Shown one piece after another: positions 51,027 to 59,468 of a stretch of 64,000 nucleotides of DNA. This DNA is from Maribacter caenipelagi (GTDB lineage: Bacteria; Bacteroidota; Bacteroidia; Flavobacteriales; Flavobacteriaceae), in the NCBI RefSeq assembly GCF_004364175.1, contig NZ_SNZW01000014.1:62001-126000 (forward strand), in the 5' to 3' direction. Every line of letters starts with the position of its first letter. Within the stretch, counting starts at the first letter, position 1. Under the pieces are notes generated by a model, which was not told the origin of the DNA, made no database searches, and saw only the letters and a list, made by a program, of their open reading frames with translations. The position numbers and the translations under genes were made by a program.

Positions 51027-52089
51027 TTAATTGAAGTTTTAAATTTACCTTAAAAGCCTGTGAAGTTTCATTTATGGTTAATTCATGATGATTGGGATAT
51101 AATATAGCCAATCGCTTTTTTACATTCTCGATACCAATACCACCTACGTCATCTTTTATAACATTAAATTCTGGTTTACTATTCTCAATTTCAAAATCAA
51201 TACTTGCTGTAGTTGAAATGATAGTCAAATTTATAAACGTACCTGTAATTTTTTCAATATTACTATGCTTTAAGGCATTTTCCAAAAAAGGAATCAATAA
51301 CATGGGTACTATTTGAACATTTTGATTTTCAATAGAAAAAGAAGTAGTAATAGGGTAGGTTTTGCTACTTTTTAGAGAAAACAGTTTGATGTAGTTCTCT
51401 ATATAATCTATCTCTTTGTAAAGAGGTACAATTTCTTGTTCACATTCATACAATACATAGCGAAGCATGTCTGATAAATAGCTAATGCTTTTTTGCGTTC
51501 TACCTGAATCTATGGCAGATAAGGCATAAATATTGTTCAGCGCATTAAATAGAAAATGTGGATTAATCTGTGATTTCAACAGCTTTAATTCTGTCTGTAA
51601 TGCTACATTTTTATTGATGATTATTTCTTCTTCTTTACGTTTGGCAAATAAAAATATTTCTGCCAATGTCGCAATAACATAAGCTATTGCAATTAATAAT
51701 ACGTTGATGAAAAACCGCGAAGGTGGTCTGGGGTTTCCTGATAGTGACTGACCATCTTCAAATCTTGGTCCGGGTCTTGGTCCAGGTCTTGGCAACCTTC
51801 CCATTTCTCCCTCAATACCTAATATAGAATTTGGTATTATTCTGGTTAAAATTAAGGTGATTACGAGAATTATTACTATTGAGACTATAGTAAATGCCAC
51901 ATACTTTTTCTTCAGTAAAAGTTGCGGTACGGTATAGTATATTAATATAGCAATAACCAATATTTGAAAGAGTAGTGCCATAAAATTCTCACCGGCAAAC
52001 TGAGAATCTCCACCACTGAAAATCCATGCCGTTGCCCAGATAAGAAGCCATAACGCTACGTGAAATATAAAAATCTTATGTCTATTCAT
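51019..52089 (-). CDS. LytS/YehU-type sensor histidine kinase
   Basis: The 356-aa inner-membrane protein has four predicted transmembrane helices (about 10-26, 38-54, 65-85, 128-150) and a proline-rich loop between the third and fourth (GRLPRPGPRPGPRF). The histidine kinase core follows, with phospho-acceptor His in NPHFLFNALNNI and ATPase motifs PFLENALKHS and GGIGIENVKKRL. It signals to the LytTR regulator. The input signal is unknown. Confidence 0.92.
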   Translation of the reverse strand: MNRHKIFIFHVALWLLIWATAWIFSGGDSQFAGENFMALLFQILVIAILIYYTVPQLLLKKKYVAFTIVSIVIILVITLILTRIIPNSILGIEGEMGRLPRPGPRPGPRFEDGQSLSGNPRPPSRFFINVLLIAIAYVIATLAEIFLFAKRKEEEIIINKNVALQTELKLLKSQINPHFLFNALNNIYALSAIDSGRTQKSISYLSDMLRYVLYECEQEIVPLYKEIDYIENYIKLFSLKSSKTYPITTSFSIENQNVQIVPMLLIPFLENALKHSNIEKITGTFINLTIISTTASIDFEIENSKPEFNVIKDDVGGIGIENVKKRLAILYPNHHELTINETSQAFKVNLKLQLNG

Positions 52090-52278
52090 GATGCAAATAA
52101 AAGCATTAATATTTCAAACAACCTTCGATAACGAGTTGTTAATAAGGTCAAAATAAATTGTTGGTTGTTTATTTAGAACCATTCACTTAAAAGTAAACGG
52201 CAGTCACTTAAAACGTGCATCTGGTGTTGAAGATTCGTACACCTTTGTAAACAAATTATTAATCATTAAAAATAAAAT

Positions 52279-52560
52279 ATGAAACGTAATACATTAACAA
52301 AAGGGCTATTATTTGCCATGTTAGTAACTTTTGGTACTGTTACCGTAAGTGCGCAATCTAAGGGTGAAAGAAAAGAACCGCCTACTTATGCGAAGCTTAT
52401 AGAAGACATGGATAAAAATGAAGACGGTTTACTATCTAAAGATGAAATTAAAGGTCTTTTAAAAGATGATTTTTCTAAAATCGATACCGATGAAGATGGG
52501 TTCATTTCTGAAGAAGAATTCGAAAAAGCACCAAAGCCAAAAGGAAGAAATAGAAACTAA
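52279..52560 (+). CDS. Exported EF-hand calcium-binding protein
   Basis: The 93-aa protein has a signal peptide (TVTVSAQ). Two EF-hand loops follow, DMDKNEDGLLSKDEI (~43) and DTDEDGFISEEEF (~68), each with Asp/Asn/Glu at coordinating positions. It may sense or buffer calcium in the periplasm. It is the first gene of the cluster divergent from the LytS/LytTR operon. A near-consensus -7 box CACCTTTG lies upstream. Confidence 0.88.
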   Translation: MKRNTLTKGLLFAMLVTFGTVTVSAQSKGERKEPPTYAKLIEDMDKNEDGLLSKDEIKGLLKDDFSKIDTDEDGFISEEEFEKAPKPKGRNRN

Positions 52561-52586
52561 GTTTATGTAATTCTAAAAATTAAGAC

Positions 52587-52877
52587 ATGAGCCATAAAAA
52601 TATCAGAGTTGTTTTTCCAATTAAAAAAATATTGCTTTTCTTAATTATTCCTTCTTTTATGGCTTGTAGAGATAATGATAACATTTCTGATATCGATCCA
52701 GATAATGAAATTGCAGAATAGGTAGTGAAAATAACTACCAAAGTATATGATACTGATTTTGAAGCTACAGATTCGACTGTGGCAATTCAAAGTAAAAATG
52801 CCGACCCAGATTTTGAAAAGGCATCTGAAGATAATGCAGTAAAACGTATTGAAATCGCTATAACCGAAGACCATTGA
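52587..52877 (+). pseudogene. Small lipoprotein gene interrupted by a TAG codon
   Basis: The frame starts MSHKNIRVVFPIKK with a lipobox FMAC and continues for 97 codons, but has an in-frame TAG at 52719-52721 (codon 45). After it the frame reads smoothly VVKITTKVYDTDFEATDST to EIAITEDH and TGA. A substitution at TAG would restore one 96-aa lipoprotein. A GTG at 52725 could restart translation, making two ORFs of 44 and ~50 codons. Otherwise this is a second disrupted lipoprotein in the window. No known family. Confidence 0.55.
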
Positions 52878-52883
52878 AACATT

Positions 52884-52897
52884 ATGTTAGTTAACAT
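52884..52897. other. 14-bp inverted repeat after the broken lipoprotein gene
   Basis: ATGTTA and TAACAT flank a 2-base centre. It may form a hairpin or bind a regulator of the following YHYH gene. A second small stem (GCACA / TGTGC) lies at 53004-53019. Confidence 0.25.
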
Positions 52898-53076
52898 GTC
52901 ATCTCTTTATAATTCATTTAAAAGTTCTAGCTAAGGCACACCAGTTAGTAGTATCGGAAAATTAAAGGGTATTCACTGAAAACTTCGCTTCATCTACTGA
53001 TTTGCACATATTCGTGTGCGTTAAGTACTTAGCATTGTATTAATTATAAATAGAAACTTAGCTCAAATTAAATATT

Positions 53077-53871
53077 ATGAAAAAAAATAGTCTAAAAAAA
53101 ATTCCCCAATTGTCATTTGTTTTGGCATTATCATTCATTGCTTTAATCGCATGTAGTAGTGATAGTGTTGATGATGAAATTACGGAAGACATTGCCAATA
53201 ATGATGACGCTGACGATGATTCTGAAGAAGTCGTAACAGAATTACATGCCGCTTATGCTGCTTTTAACTCAGATGCTGTAACTGTTTATTTAGATGGTTC
53301 TGAAGTAGTTATCGAAACTACGGGGTTACCTAATCATGAAACAATTTATTGGGGAGAAGGAAACTCTCTTTATAAAGAAGAGCCAGATGTAGCCCTTACA
53401 CCAAGTATTATGTCCAGTAATAACAATGCTACAACCATTCGTGTTGATGCTACCCCAAATTTGACAGGTAGTACGGTACAAACAGAATTAGGCACCATTG
53501 GTATTGCGGTTAGCGGATCTTCTTTATTTAACGACCAAGAAGGTGGTGGCGCATTGGATCAAGCTGCGGCAAGTTTAGATTGGACAGGAGCACATATTGG
53601 TCCGGGTGTGTATCATTATCACCTAGAGCCAAAGGCTTTTACCAATGATGACGATAACCTAGTAGGTATATTATTGGACGGAGTATTTCTCTACGGAAGA
53701 AAATGTAGTGCTACCGGAGATTATCCTACGGATTTAGACGCTTCCGGCGGTCATACTTCTATAACTCAATATTCAGATGGTGAAGAAGAATATCACTATC
53801 ACATTATTAACGAAGTATATTCAACCACTGGATCTTATTTAGCATTTGCAGGTCCTTTTCAAGGATATTAA
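53077..53871 (+). CDS. YHYH-domain lipoprotein
   Basis: The 264-aa protein has an SPII signal (lipobox LIAC near residue 25) and an acidic linker (~33-50). A YHYH domain (~85-250) carries the diagnostic repeated YHYH motif in GVYHYHLEP and EEYHYHIIN. The paired His clusters suggest metal binding, possibly copper given the SCO gene in the same operon; this is an inference. Ends 2 bp before the MORN-type gene. Confidence 0.85.
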   Translation: MKKNSLKKIPQLSFVLALSFIALIACSSDSVDDEITEDIANNDDADDDSEEVVTELHAAYAAFNSDAVTVYLDGSEVVIETTGLPNHETIYWGEGNSLYKEEPDVALTPSIMSSNNNATTIRVDATPNLTGSTVQTELGTIGIAVSGSSLFNDQEGGGALDQAAASLDWTGAHIGPGVYHYHLEPKAFTNDDDNLVGILLDGVFLYGRKCSATGDYPTDLDASGGHTSITQYSDGEEEYHYHIINEVYSTTGSYLAFAGPFQGY

Positions 53872-53873
53872 AA

Positions 53874-54494
53874 ATGAGAATCCTCAACTTCCATATTATT
53901 TTGTTTGTTCTGGTTTTACAACTGGGCTGTAATACTACACCCAAAACTGAAGCCAAAACAATAGAACCTGTGACCATAAAACAGGAAACAAAATTTAAGG
54001 AAGAATTGACACTCAATCAATTAGAAGGTACTTGGTATTACAAAAACTCACCTTATGATGGTTATGCTTTAACCTTACATGAAAATGGTTCTTTGGCGGA
54101 AAAGGTGGGTTTTATAAATGGAAAGAGAGAAGGAGTTGCCAAAAGATGGTCAGCTAATGAAGTACTTCGCGTTGAATACCATTATAAAAACAATCGCCTT
54201 GAAGGTTCTTATAAAACTTGGTGGGAAAACGGACAATTAGCACAAGAAGCCAATTATGTTAATGGCAAGATGCATGGTGTAGAGAAAAAATGGTATGCAA
54301 ACGGTCAATTGGCGAAAGAAAGACAATTGGTCAACGGTAAGGAAGAGGGGCTACAAAAAGCTTGGCTACAAAACGGTACATTATATGTCAATTATGAAGC
54401 TAAAAACGGACGTATATTCGGGTTACGAAGAGCAAATTCTTGTTACCAATTAGAAGATGAAGTTGTGGTTAAATCAGAAAATGAAGCATTATGA
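53874..54494 (+). CDS. MORN/YwqK-family lipoprotein
   Basis: The 206-aa protein has an SPII signal (LQLGC near residue 18). Repeats of the YwqK antitoxin type, WxxNGxL.....+.xGK.xG, are seen as LHENGSLAEKVGFINGKREG, WWENGQLAQEANYVNGKMHG, WYANGQLAKERQLVNGKEEG and WLQNGTLYVNYEAKNG. The 2-bp gap before it and the 4-bp overlap after it (ATGA) tie it to the YHYH and SCO genes. Role unknown, likely structural or partner-binding. Confidence 0.85.
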   Translation: MRILNFHIILFVLVLQLGCNTTPKTEAKTIEPVTIKQETKFKEELTLNQLEGTWYYKNSPYDGYALTLHENGSLAEKVGFINGKREGVAKRWSANEVLRVEYHYKNNRLEGSYKTWWENGQLAQEANYVNGKMHGVEKKWYANGQLAKERQLVNGKEEGLQKAWLQNGTLYVNYEAKNGRIFGLRRANSCYQLEDEVVVKSENEAL

Positions 54495-55165
54495 AAAAGA
54501 CCATATTATATATAGCTACCTTAATTCTTTTTTCTGCTTGCAAACAGACAGTAAAAAAAGAGAACATACAGGTTAATGAGACTAGTAGGGTAGAGTACTT
54601 GCCTTATTATAATGATGAGTCTTTTACTCCACATTGGTTAACCCCAAATACTGAAGAAGAAAAACAATTTCACAAAATTCCTGATTTTAAGCTGGTTGAT
54701 CAGTTAGGAGATACATTGACCCAGAAGTCTTTCGAAAACCAAATTTATATAACTGATTTCTTTTTTACTACTTGCCCTGGTATTTGTCTTAAAATGACAA
54801 ATAATATGACCAAGGTACAAGAGGCATTCTTAGACAACCCTGAGGTTGCTATTTTATCGCACTCCGTAACCCCGTCAATCGATTCCGTTTCTGTATTGAA
54901 GACATATGCTGAAAAGAACGGAGTTATTGATTCTAAATGGCACTTGGTTACCGGCGATAAAACTGAAATTTACAACTTAGGCAGAAATGAATATTTTGTG
55001 GAAAACGACTTAGGAATTCCAAAGGACATAAATGATTTTCTGCATACAGAGAATTTTCTACTTATTGATAAAAACAGGCACATACGTGGCATTTACAACG
55101 GACTCAACCGTGCCTCAATAGCGCAATTGATAACTGATGTGGATGCTTTGCTAGAAAAGAGTTAA
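54491..55165 (+). CDS. SCO1/SenC-family copper chaperone lipoprotein
   Basis: The 224-aa protein has a lipobox FSAC near residue 16 and a thioredoxin fold (~65-220). Copper ligands CPGIC (C95/C99) in FFFTTCPGICLKM and a His near 179 in FLHTENFLLID make up the SCO1 CxxxC..H site. SCO proteins deliver copper to cytochrome oxidase or protect against oxidants. It overlaps the MORN-type gene by 4 bp, so translation is coupled. Confidence 0.92.
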   Translation: MKKTILYIATLILFSACKQTVKKENIQVNETSRVEYLPYYNDESFTPHWLTPNTEEEKQFHKIPDFKLVDQLGDTLTQKSFENQIYITDFFFTTCPGICLKMTNNMTKVQEAFLDNPEVAILSHSVTPSIDSVSVLKTYAEKNGVIDSKWHLVTGDKTEIYNLGRNEYFVENDLGIPKDINDFLHTENFLLIDKNRHIRGIYNGLNRASIAQLITDVDALLEKS

Positions 55166-55232
55166 AAATACATGGCGGGCTAAGTTTAGCTTATTTTGAA
55201 GGCATGAACTTAATTGTTCCCCGATGGTGGAA

Positions 55233-56759
55233 TTATTTACGGAGTTGTTTTAATCTATCTATTGCGTTTTGATTTGAAGGATTTAATTCCAACGATTTCT
55301 TATAACTATTAATAGCACTTTTATAATCATTATTATAAAAATAAGCTTCGCCTAAACTATCATATAAGTTAGCTGATTTAGGATATAAATGTAATGCTAA
55401 TAAAAAAACATTAACGCCCTGTTGTGCTGTTTTAGGATTAAAGGATAATCGTAAACCTAGAGTGTTGAGCATTCCTTCTTTAAGTTCTAACTTTGGATGT
55501 ATAACAGTAGTTTTTTGAAATAACGAAATTAAATCTTGATAACCTTGGTTAAGTGCCAAATCAATAAAATCCTGATAATTGAACTCTCTTATTTCAGCAG
55601 GTTTACTTTTTTTTGAAACCAACGTTTCAGAAAAGCCATTTTCTTTTATGATGTTTTCAATAAACTCTGTGCCTGTTTTTTTATCTTTTAAAGTCATAGC
55701 TAGAAAATTCAAAGTATGTTCGGATAATAATTTATAGGAAGCCATAATTTTATCATCACTTTTATCCTGTCTTTTATCTCTATTCGTAAACAAAACACCA
55801 AAAGTACTGAAATAGGAATGGGTTAAATCGTGAAATCTATAGCTGTAAATAGTACTGTACCGCAAAGAGTCAAATAATATATACTCATAATTTACATTTG
55901 CAGAAATTTTATCGCTAATCAATACTTCTTTTGGAATTTCTTTTTGGGCAAAATGAATATAAGGAACATTGAAATCATCTAAGTTAAAATAAGCTGATTT
56001 TTCAAGAACAGAATAATTATATCTTTCAGTACCATCTAAACTAACCAAAGCCTTTATACGCTGATTTTTCATAACCGTTATAGCATTTGATAATCCGCCA
56101 AAGCTAAAACCCATAAGTGCTATTCTTTCCACATCAATATTCTCATATTTATTTATTTCCTTTAAAAGAAACTCCACATCCCTAGATTGAGTTTCCATAT
56201 CCTTTGTAGTTCCACCTTCTAGGTACCTGGTCTCCGTTCCTCTTGAAGGACTAGAGATCACGACAAAACCATTACTAGCCAAATATTCGAACATGGCAAA
56301 ATTTTCTATTGATGAAGCTTGATAACTAGGTGCATACACAATGACGGGAAATTTCCCCTTTAAAAACTTAGCGTTAGAAAAAGCGCTAACATTTTCCATT
56401 AAATGCAATTTGTTTTCTGGTGTATTCCATAAATACGGAAACCAATCCAATAAAAATTCATCTGGTAAGTTTTTCCACTCTTCTTCTTCTTTTAAGACTT
56501 TTAGATAATCTAAAACAATTAACGAGTCTGATTTTTTTTCAATTGTTGCGGGATACCAAATACTAATTGGAATAGGTCTGTTGATATATTGATTGTTAAA
56601 GCCATTATGTACTCTAAAGGTTCTTGTACTATCAATAGCATTATAATGTTTAAATCCCACAGTAAACATTCCATTGTCAAAATTAATATCTTTCAAAGAA
56701 GTTTGTCCATAAAATAAAATGGTAAAAAAAAGATAAAGGAATAATATAGTAAACCGCAT
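55233..56759 (-). CDS. Exported alpha/beta hydrolase with C-terminal TPR
   Basis: The 508-aa protein has a signal peptide (FYGQ) and a dienelactone-hydrolase/PAF-acetylhydrolase-like alpha/beta hydrolase domain (~30-400). The nucleophile elbow GFSFGG is within ALMGFSFGGLSNA. The early oxyanion strand is FPVIVYAPSYQASS. The C-terminal ~60 residues form a TPR unit (LYDSLGEAYFYNNDYKSAINSYKKSLELNP). It probably cleaves an ester; substrate unknown. Confidence 0.82.
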   Translation of the reverse strand: MRFTILFLYLFFTILFYGQTSLKDINFDNGMFTVGFKHYNAIDSTRTFRVHNGFNNQYINRPIPISIWYPATIEKKSDSLIVLDYLKVLKEEEEWKNLPDEFLLDWFPYLWNTPENKLHLMENVSAFSNAKFLKGKFPVIVYAPSYQASSIENFAMFEYLASNGFVVISSPSRGTETRYLEGGTTKDMETQSRDVEFLLKEINKYENIDVERIALMGFSFGGLSNAITVMKNQRIKALVSLDGTERYNYSVLEKSAYFNLDDFNVPYIHFAQKEIPKEVLISDKISANVNYEYILFDSLRYSTIYSYRFHDLTHSYFSTFGVLFTNRDKRQDKSDDKIMASYKLLSEHTLNFLAMTLKDKKTGTEFIENIIKENGFSETLVSKKSKPAEIREFNYQDFIDLALNQGYQDLISLFQKTTVIHPKLELKEGMLNTLGLRLSFNPKTAQQGVNVFLLALHLYPKSANLYDSLGEAYFYNNDYKSAINSYKKSLELNPSNQNAIDRLKQLRK

Positions 56760-56903
56760 GATTCTTCGATTAGCATTCGCCAGTAAAGATGTTTTATTTT
56801 TAATTTTGTTACAGTTAATATATTAATATGCAATAAGTTAACCTAACTAAAATATCAAAATATAAAACCTATATTGTAAATTATGAAGAAATAAACAATA
56901 ACA

Positions 56904-57446
56904 ATGAACAAGATAGTTTATTACGTAGCTATTTCTATTGACGGATTTATCTGTGGACTCGATGGTGATATCAGCGGATTTGTAGGTGAGGGTAGTGGGG
57001 TCACAAAATATATGTCAGATTTAAAGGGATTTGAAACTACGATCATGGGTAAAGACACCTATGAATTTGGATATGCCTACGGATTAAAACCTGGGCAGCC
57101 AGCGTATGCGCACATGCAGCATTATATTTTCTCTAAATCTTTACAGTTCGATAGTAAAAGTGATCAAGTACATATTATTTCTGATTACGACTTAGACAAG
57201 ATTAAAGAACTGAAACAAAACTCAACCACAGATATTTACTTATGCGGAGGTGGCGTTTTTGCCGGATGGCTTTTCGATAATCAACTTATAGACGTCATTA
57301 AGGTTAAAATCAACCCCTTGATTTTAGGAGCTGGTGTACGATTATTTGGGGAATCTACATCTGGTTATCAATTAGTACTCACGGACACCGAATCTTATGA
57401 TGGCGGACTGGTATTTAATACGTATTCTATAAATTATAATTCGTAA
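56904..57446 (+). CDS. Dihydrofolate-reductase-like RibD C-domain protein
   Basis: The 180-aa protein begins KIVYYVAISIDGFICGLDGDISGF, typical of the RibD-C/DHFR-like family. It has TIMGKDTYEFG, an IYLCGGGVFAGWLFDNQLIDVIKV segment and PLILGAGVRLF near the end. It may reduce a pteridine or other NADPH-dependent substrate. Stand-alone, followed by a terminator. Confidence 0.85.
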   Translation: MNKIVYYVAISIDGFICGLDGDISGFVGEGSGVTKYMSDLKGFETTIMGKDTYEFGYAYGLKPGQPAYAHMQHYIFSKSLQFDSKSDQVHIISDYDLDKIKELKQNSTTDIYLCGGGVFAGWLFDNQLIDVIKVKINPLILGAGVRLFGESTSGYQLVLTDTESYDGGLVFNTYSINYNS

Positions 57447-57459
57447 TATTTTAAAACAA

Positions 57460-57495
57460 AATAGTCCAGAAAACCAAGTGATTTTCTGGACTATT
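57460..57495. terminator. Bidirectional terminator
   Basis: AATAGTCCAGAAAA pairs with TTTTCTGGACTATT across an 8-base loop between convergent genes. Confidence 0.88.
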
Positions 57496-57518
57496 ACCTA
57501 ACAACCAAACTAAACTTC

Positions 57519-58196
57519 TTATTTCAGTGCTGCCAATAACTTCTCTGCCACCAATTCAGATGATGCAGGATTTTGACCTGTAATTAAATTACCATCTTGA
57601 ACCGCATATGCTGCCCAATCTTCTTTTTTAGAATAGATACCTCCATTTTCCTGTAACATGTCTTCTACCAAGAAAGGAACAACATTCGTTAACTGAACGG
57701 CTTCTTCCTCTGAATTGGTAAAACCGGTAACTTTTTTGCCTTTTACCAAAGAATTACCGTCTGTACCAGAAACTCTTTTAAGCGCTGCAGGTGCATGACA
57801 AACAAAAGCGATAGGCTTTTCTTGTTCGTTAAATGTTTCTATTAGCTTTACAGAAGTAACATCATTAGCCAAATCCCATAAAGGACCGTGGCCACCAGGG
57901 TAGAAAACCGCATCAAAATCACTCGCATCTAAATCTGAAAGTACTTTTGTGTTCGCAATTACATCTTGTGCCGCTTTATCTTCTTTATAACGCTTTGTAT
58001 CTTTTGTTTGAGCGTCCTCAGTATCACTACTAGGGTCAATCGGTGCTTGACCACCTTTTGGTGTTGCTACAGTAATTGTAGCTCCTTTGTCTAACAGGGC
58101 ATAATAGGGAGCAGCAAACTCCTCAACCCAAAATCCTGTTTTTTTTCCTGTGTTCCCTAATTCATCATGAGACGTTAATACAAATAATATTTTCAT
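57519..58196 (-). CDS. DJ-1/PfpI-family protein (glutamine amidotransferase-like)
   Basis: The 225-aa protein has the nucleophile-elbow Cys C133 followed by His in FVCHAPAAL, a Glu at ~25 (FWVEEFAAP) and FYPGGHGPLWDLA. This Cys-His-Glu arrangement is that of the Hsp31/DJ-1 group, which detoxifies methylglyoxal and may act as chaperone. It is 41 bp downstream of the reductase gene and operonic with it. Confidence 0.88.
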   Translation of the reverse strand: MKILFVLTSHDELGNTGKKTGFWVEEFAAPYYALLDKGATITVATPKGGQAPIDPSSDTEDAQTKDTKRYKEDKAAQDVIANTKVLSDLDASDFDAVFYPGGHGPLWDLANDVTSVKLIETFNEQEKPIAFVCHAPAALKRVSGTDGNSLVKGKKVTGFTNSEEEAVQLTNVVPFLVEDMLQENGGIYSKKEDWAAYAVQDGNLITGQNPASSELVAEKLLAALK

Positions 58197-58237
58197 GTTT
58201 TTTGTTTTTAGTTATTGATTAATAGTTGGTCTTTAAA

Positions 58238-59236
58238 CTAGACCTTAACTATCATTTTTCCTTTATTTTTACCATCCATCATATCCAAAAATGCTTGTGG
58301 CGTATTCTCAAATCCTTCTACTATGGTTTCTTTGTACGTTAATTTACCTTCACCTAACCATGTAGATAATTGTTTCATTGCCTGTGGAAATTTGTCGGCA
58401 TAGTTACTTACAATAAACCCTTGCATCAATGCACTGTTCTTTACCAAGAAAGGTTGAACGGCAACCGCCATTGGTATTTCGGTTTTGTTATACACTGAAA
58501 TTGCTCCACATATAATTATTCGTGCAAACTGATTTATGTTGAACAATACGGCATCAGATATTGGTCCGCCAACATTATCAAAATAAATATCTACTCCGTT
58601 AGGTGCAGCTTCTTCAATTGCCGCTTTCATATCGTCAGTAGTTTTATAATTGATACCGTGATCAAAACCGAATTCCAATTTTAGCATATCAATTTTTTCA
58701 TCTGTTCCGGCTATTCCTATAACGTTCAATTCGAGAATTTTCCCGATCTGTCCTACAACACTACCAACCGCACCTGCTGCGCCAGATACTACTAGAGTTT
58801 CACCTTTTTTAGGTTTTCCAATTTCATGAAGACCTAAATAAGCTGTTAAGCCGGTCATACCTACTATACCTAAAAAAGCACTTAAAGGAGCCTTACTTTT
58901 ATCCACTTTCTGTAAGCCTTCTCCGTTCGAAATTTGTTGTTCTTTCCATTCCAATAATCCGGATACGAATTCCCCTTTCTTATAATCTTCATGTTTAGAT
59001 TCCAATACTTCTGCTACGATACCCGAACTGATTGGCTCACCAACTTTAAATGGTGGTACGTAAGATTTAGCATCGCTCATTCTACCACGTAAATAAGGGT
59101 CTACCGATATATATTTTGCCTCTAACAAGACTTCACCTTCAGAGACGGTTAAATCATTGTCCAACTCTTTAAATTCAAAATCGGACAGGGTAGGAGTACC
59201 TACCGGACGTTGTTTTAAATTAATTGACTTGCTCAT
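58238..59236 (-). CDS. NADP-dependent medium-chain reductase (alkenal/CurA type)
   Basis: The 332-aa zinc-independent MDR has the Rossmann motif VVSGAAGAVGSVVGQIGK and the family parts VDPYLRGRMSD, LGIVGMTGLTAYLGLHEIGKPKKG and YFDNVGGPISDAVL. It matches leukotriene B4 12-hydroxydehydrogenase/CurA-like NADPH alkenal reductases. It probably removes reactive alkenals. It is first gene of an operon with the DJ-1 protein and has a palindromic operator upstream. Confidence 0.9.
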   Translation of the reverse strand: MSKSINLKQRPVGTPTLSDFEFKELDNDLTVSEGEVLLEAKYISVDPYLRGRMSDAKSYVPPFKVGEPISSGIVAEVLESKHEDYKKGEFVSGLLEWKEQQISNGEGLQKVDKSKAPLSAFLGIVGMTGLTAYLGLHEIGKPKKGETLVVSGAAGAVGSVVGQIGKILELNVIGIAGTDEKIDMLKLEFGFDHGINYKTTDDMKAAIEEAAPNGVDIYFDNVGGPISDAVLFNINQFARIIICGAISVYNKTEIPMAVAVQPFLVKNSALMQGFIVSNYADKFPQAMKQLSTWLGEGKLTYKETIVEGFENTPQAFLDMMDGKNKGKMIVKV

Positions 59237-59353
59237 AAGTTATGTTTTAATTTTTATAATAATTTCTAGCTGAAATTTTGGTCAACCCTCATTAAATAAG
59301 GTATTGATCTATTGAAAATTCCTTTGTATTTATGTTTGACTATAACTACAGTT

Positions 59354-59361
59354 CAAAGGTA
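59354..59361 (-). promoter_or_regulatory. -7 promoter element of the alkenal reductase operon
   Basis: Read on the minus strand it is TACCTTTG, an exact TAnnTTTG match, ~118 bp before the ATG at 59236. The palindrome at 59373-59386 covers the adjacent upstream region where the -33 box would be. Confidence 0.6.
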
Positions 59362-59372
59362 TTCAAAAAAAG

Positions 59373-59386
59373 AATGAACATTCATT
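59373..59386. promoter_or_regulatory. TetR-type palindromic operator
   Basis: AATGAA-CA-TTCATT is an exact inverted repeat 11 bp upstream of the -7 box of the reductase operon (minus strand). Short 6-2-6 palindromes of this kind are typical of TetR-family repressor sites; no TetR gene is in the window. Confidence 0.5.
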
Positions 59387-59429
59387 TTTTAACATAGGTT
59401 TATAGAATGAACCATAATTACGGTCTAAA

Positions 59430-59455
59430 AAAAAGCACCTGTTTAGGTGCTTTTT
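59430..59455. terminator. Rho-independent terminator
   Basis: AAAAAGCACCT pairs with AGGTGCTTTTT across a 4-base loop, ending the ALDH transcript (minus strand). Confidence 0.88.
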
Positions 59456-59468
59456 AATATTCAAATAG

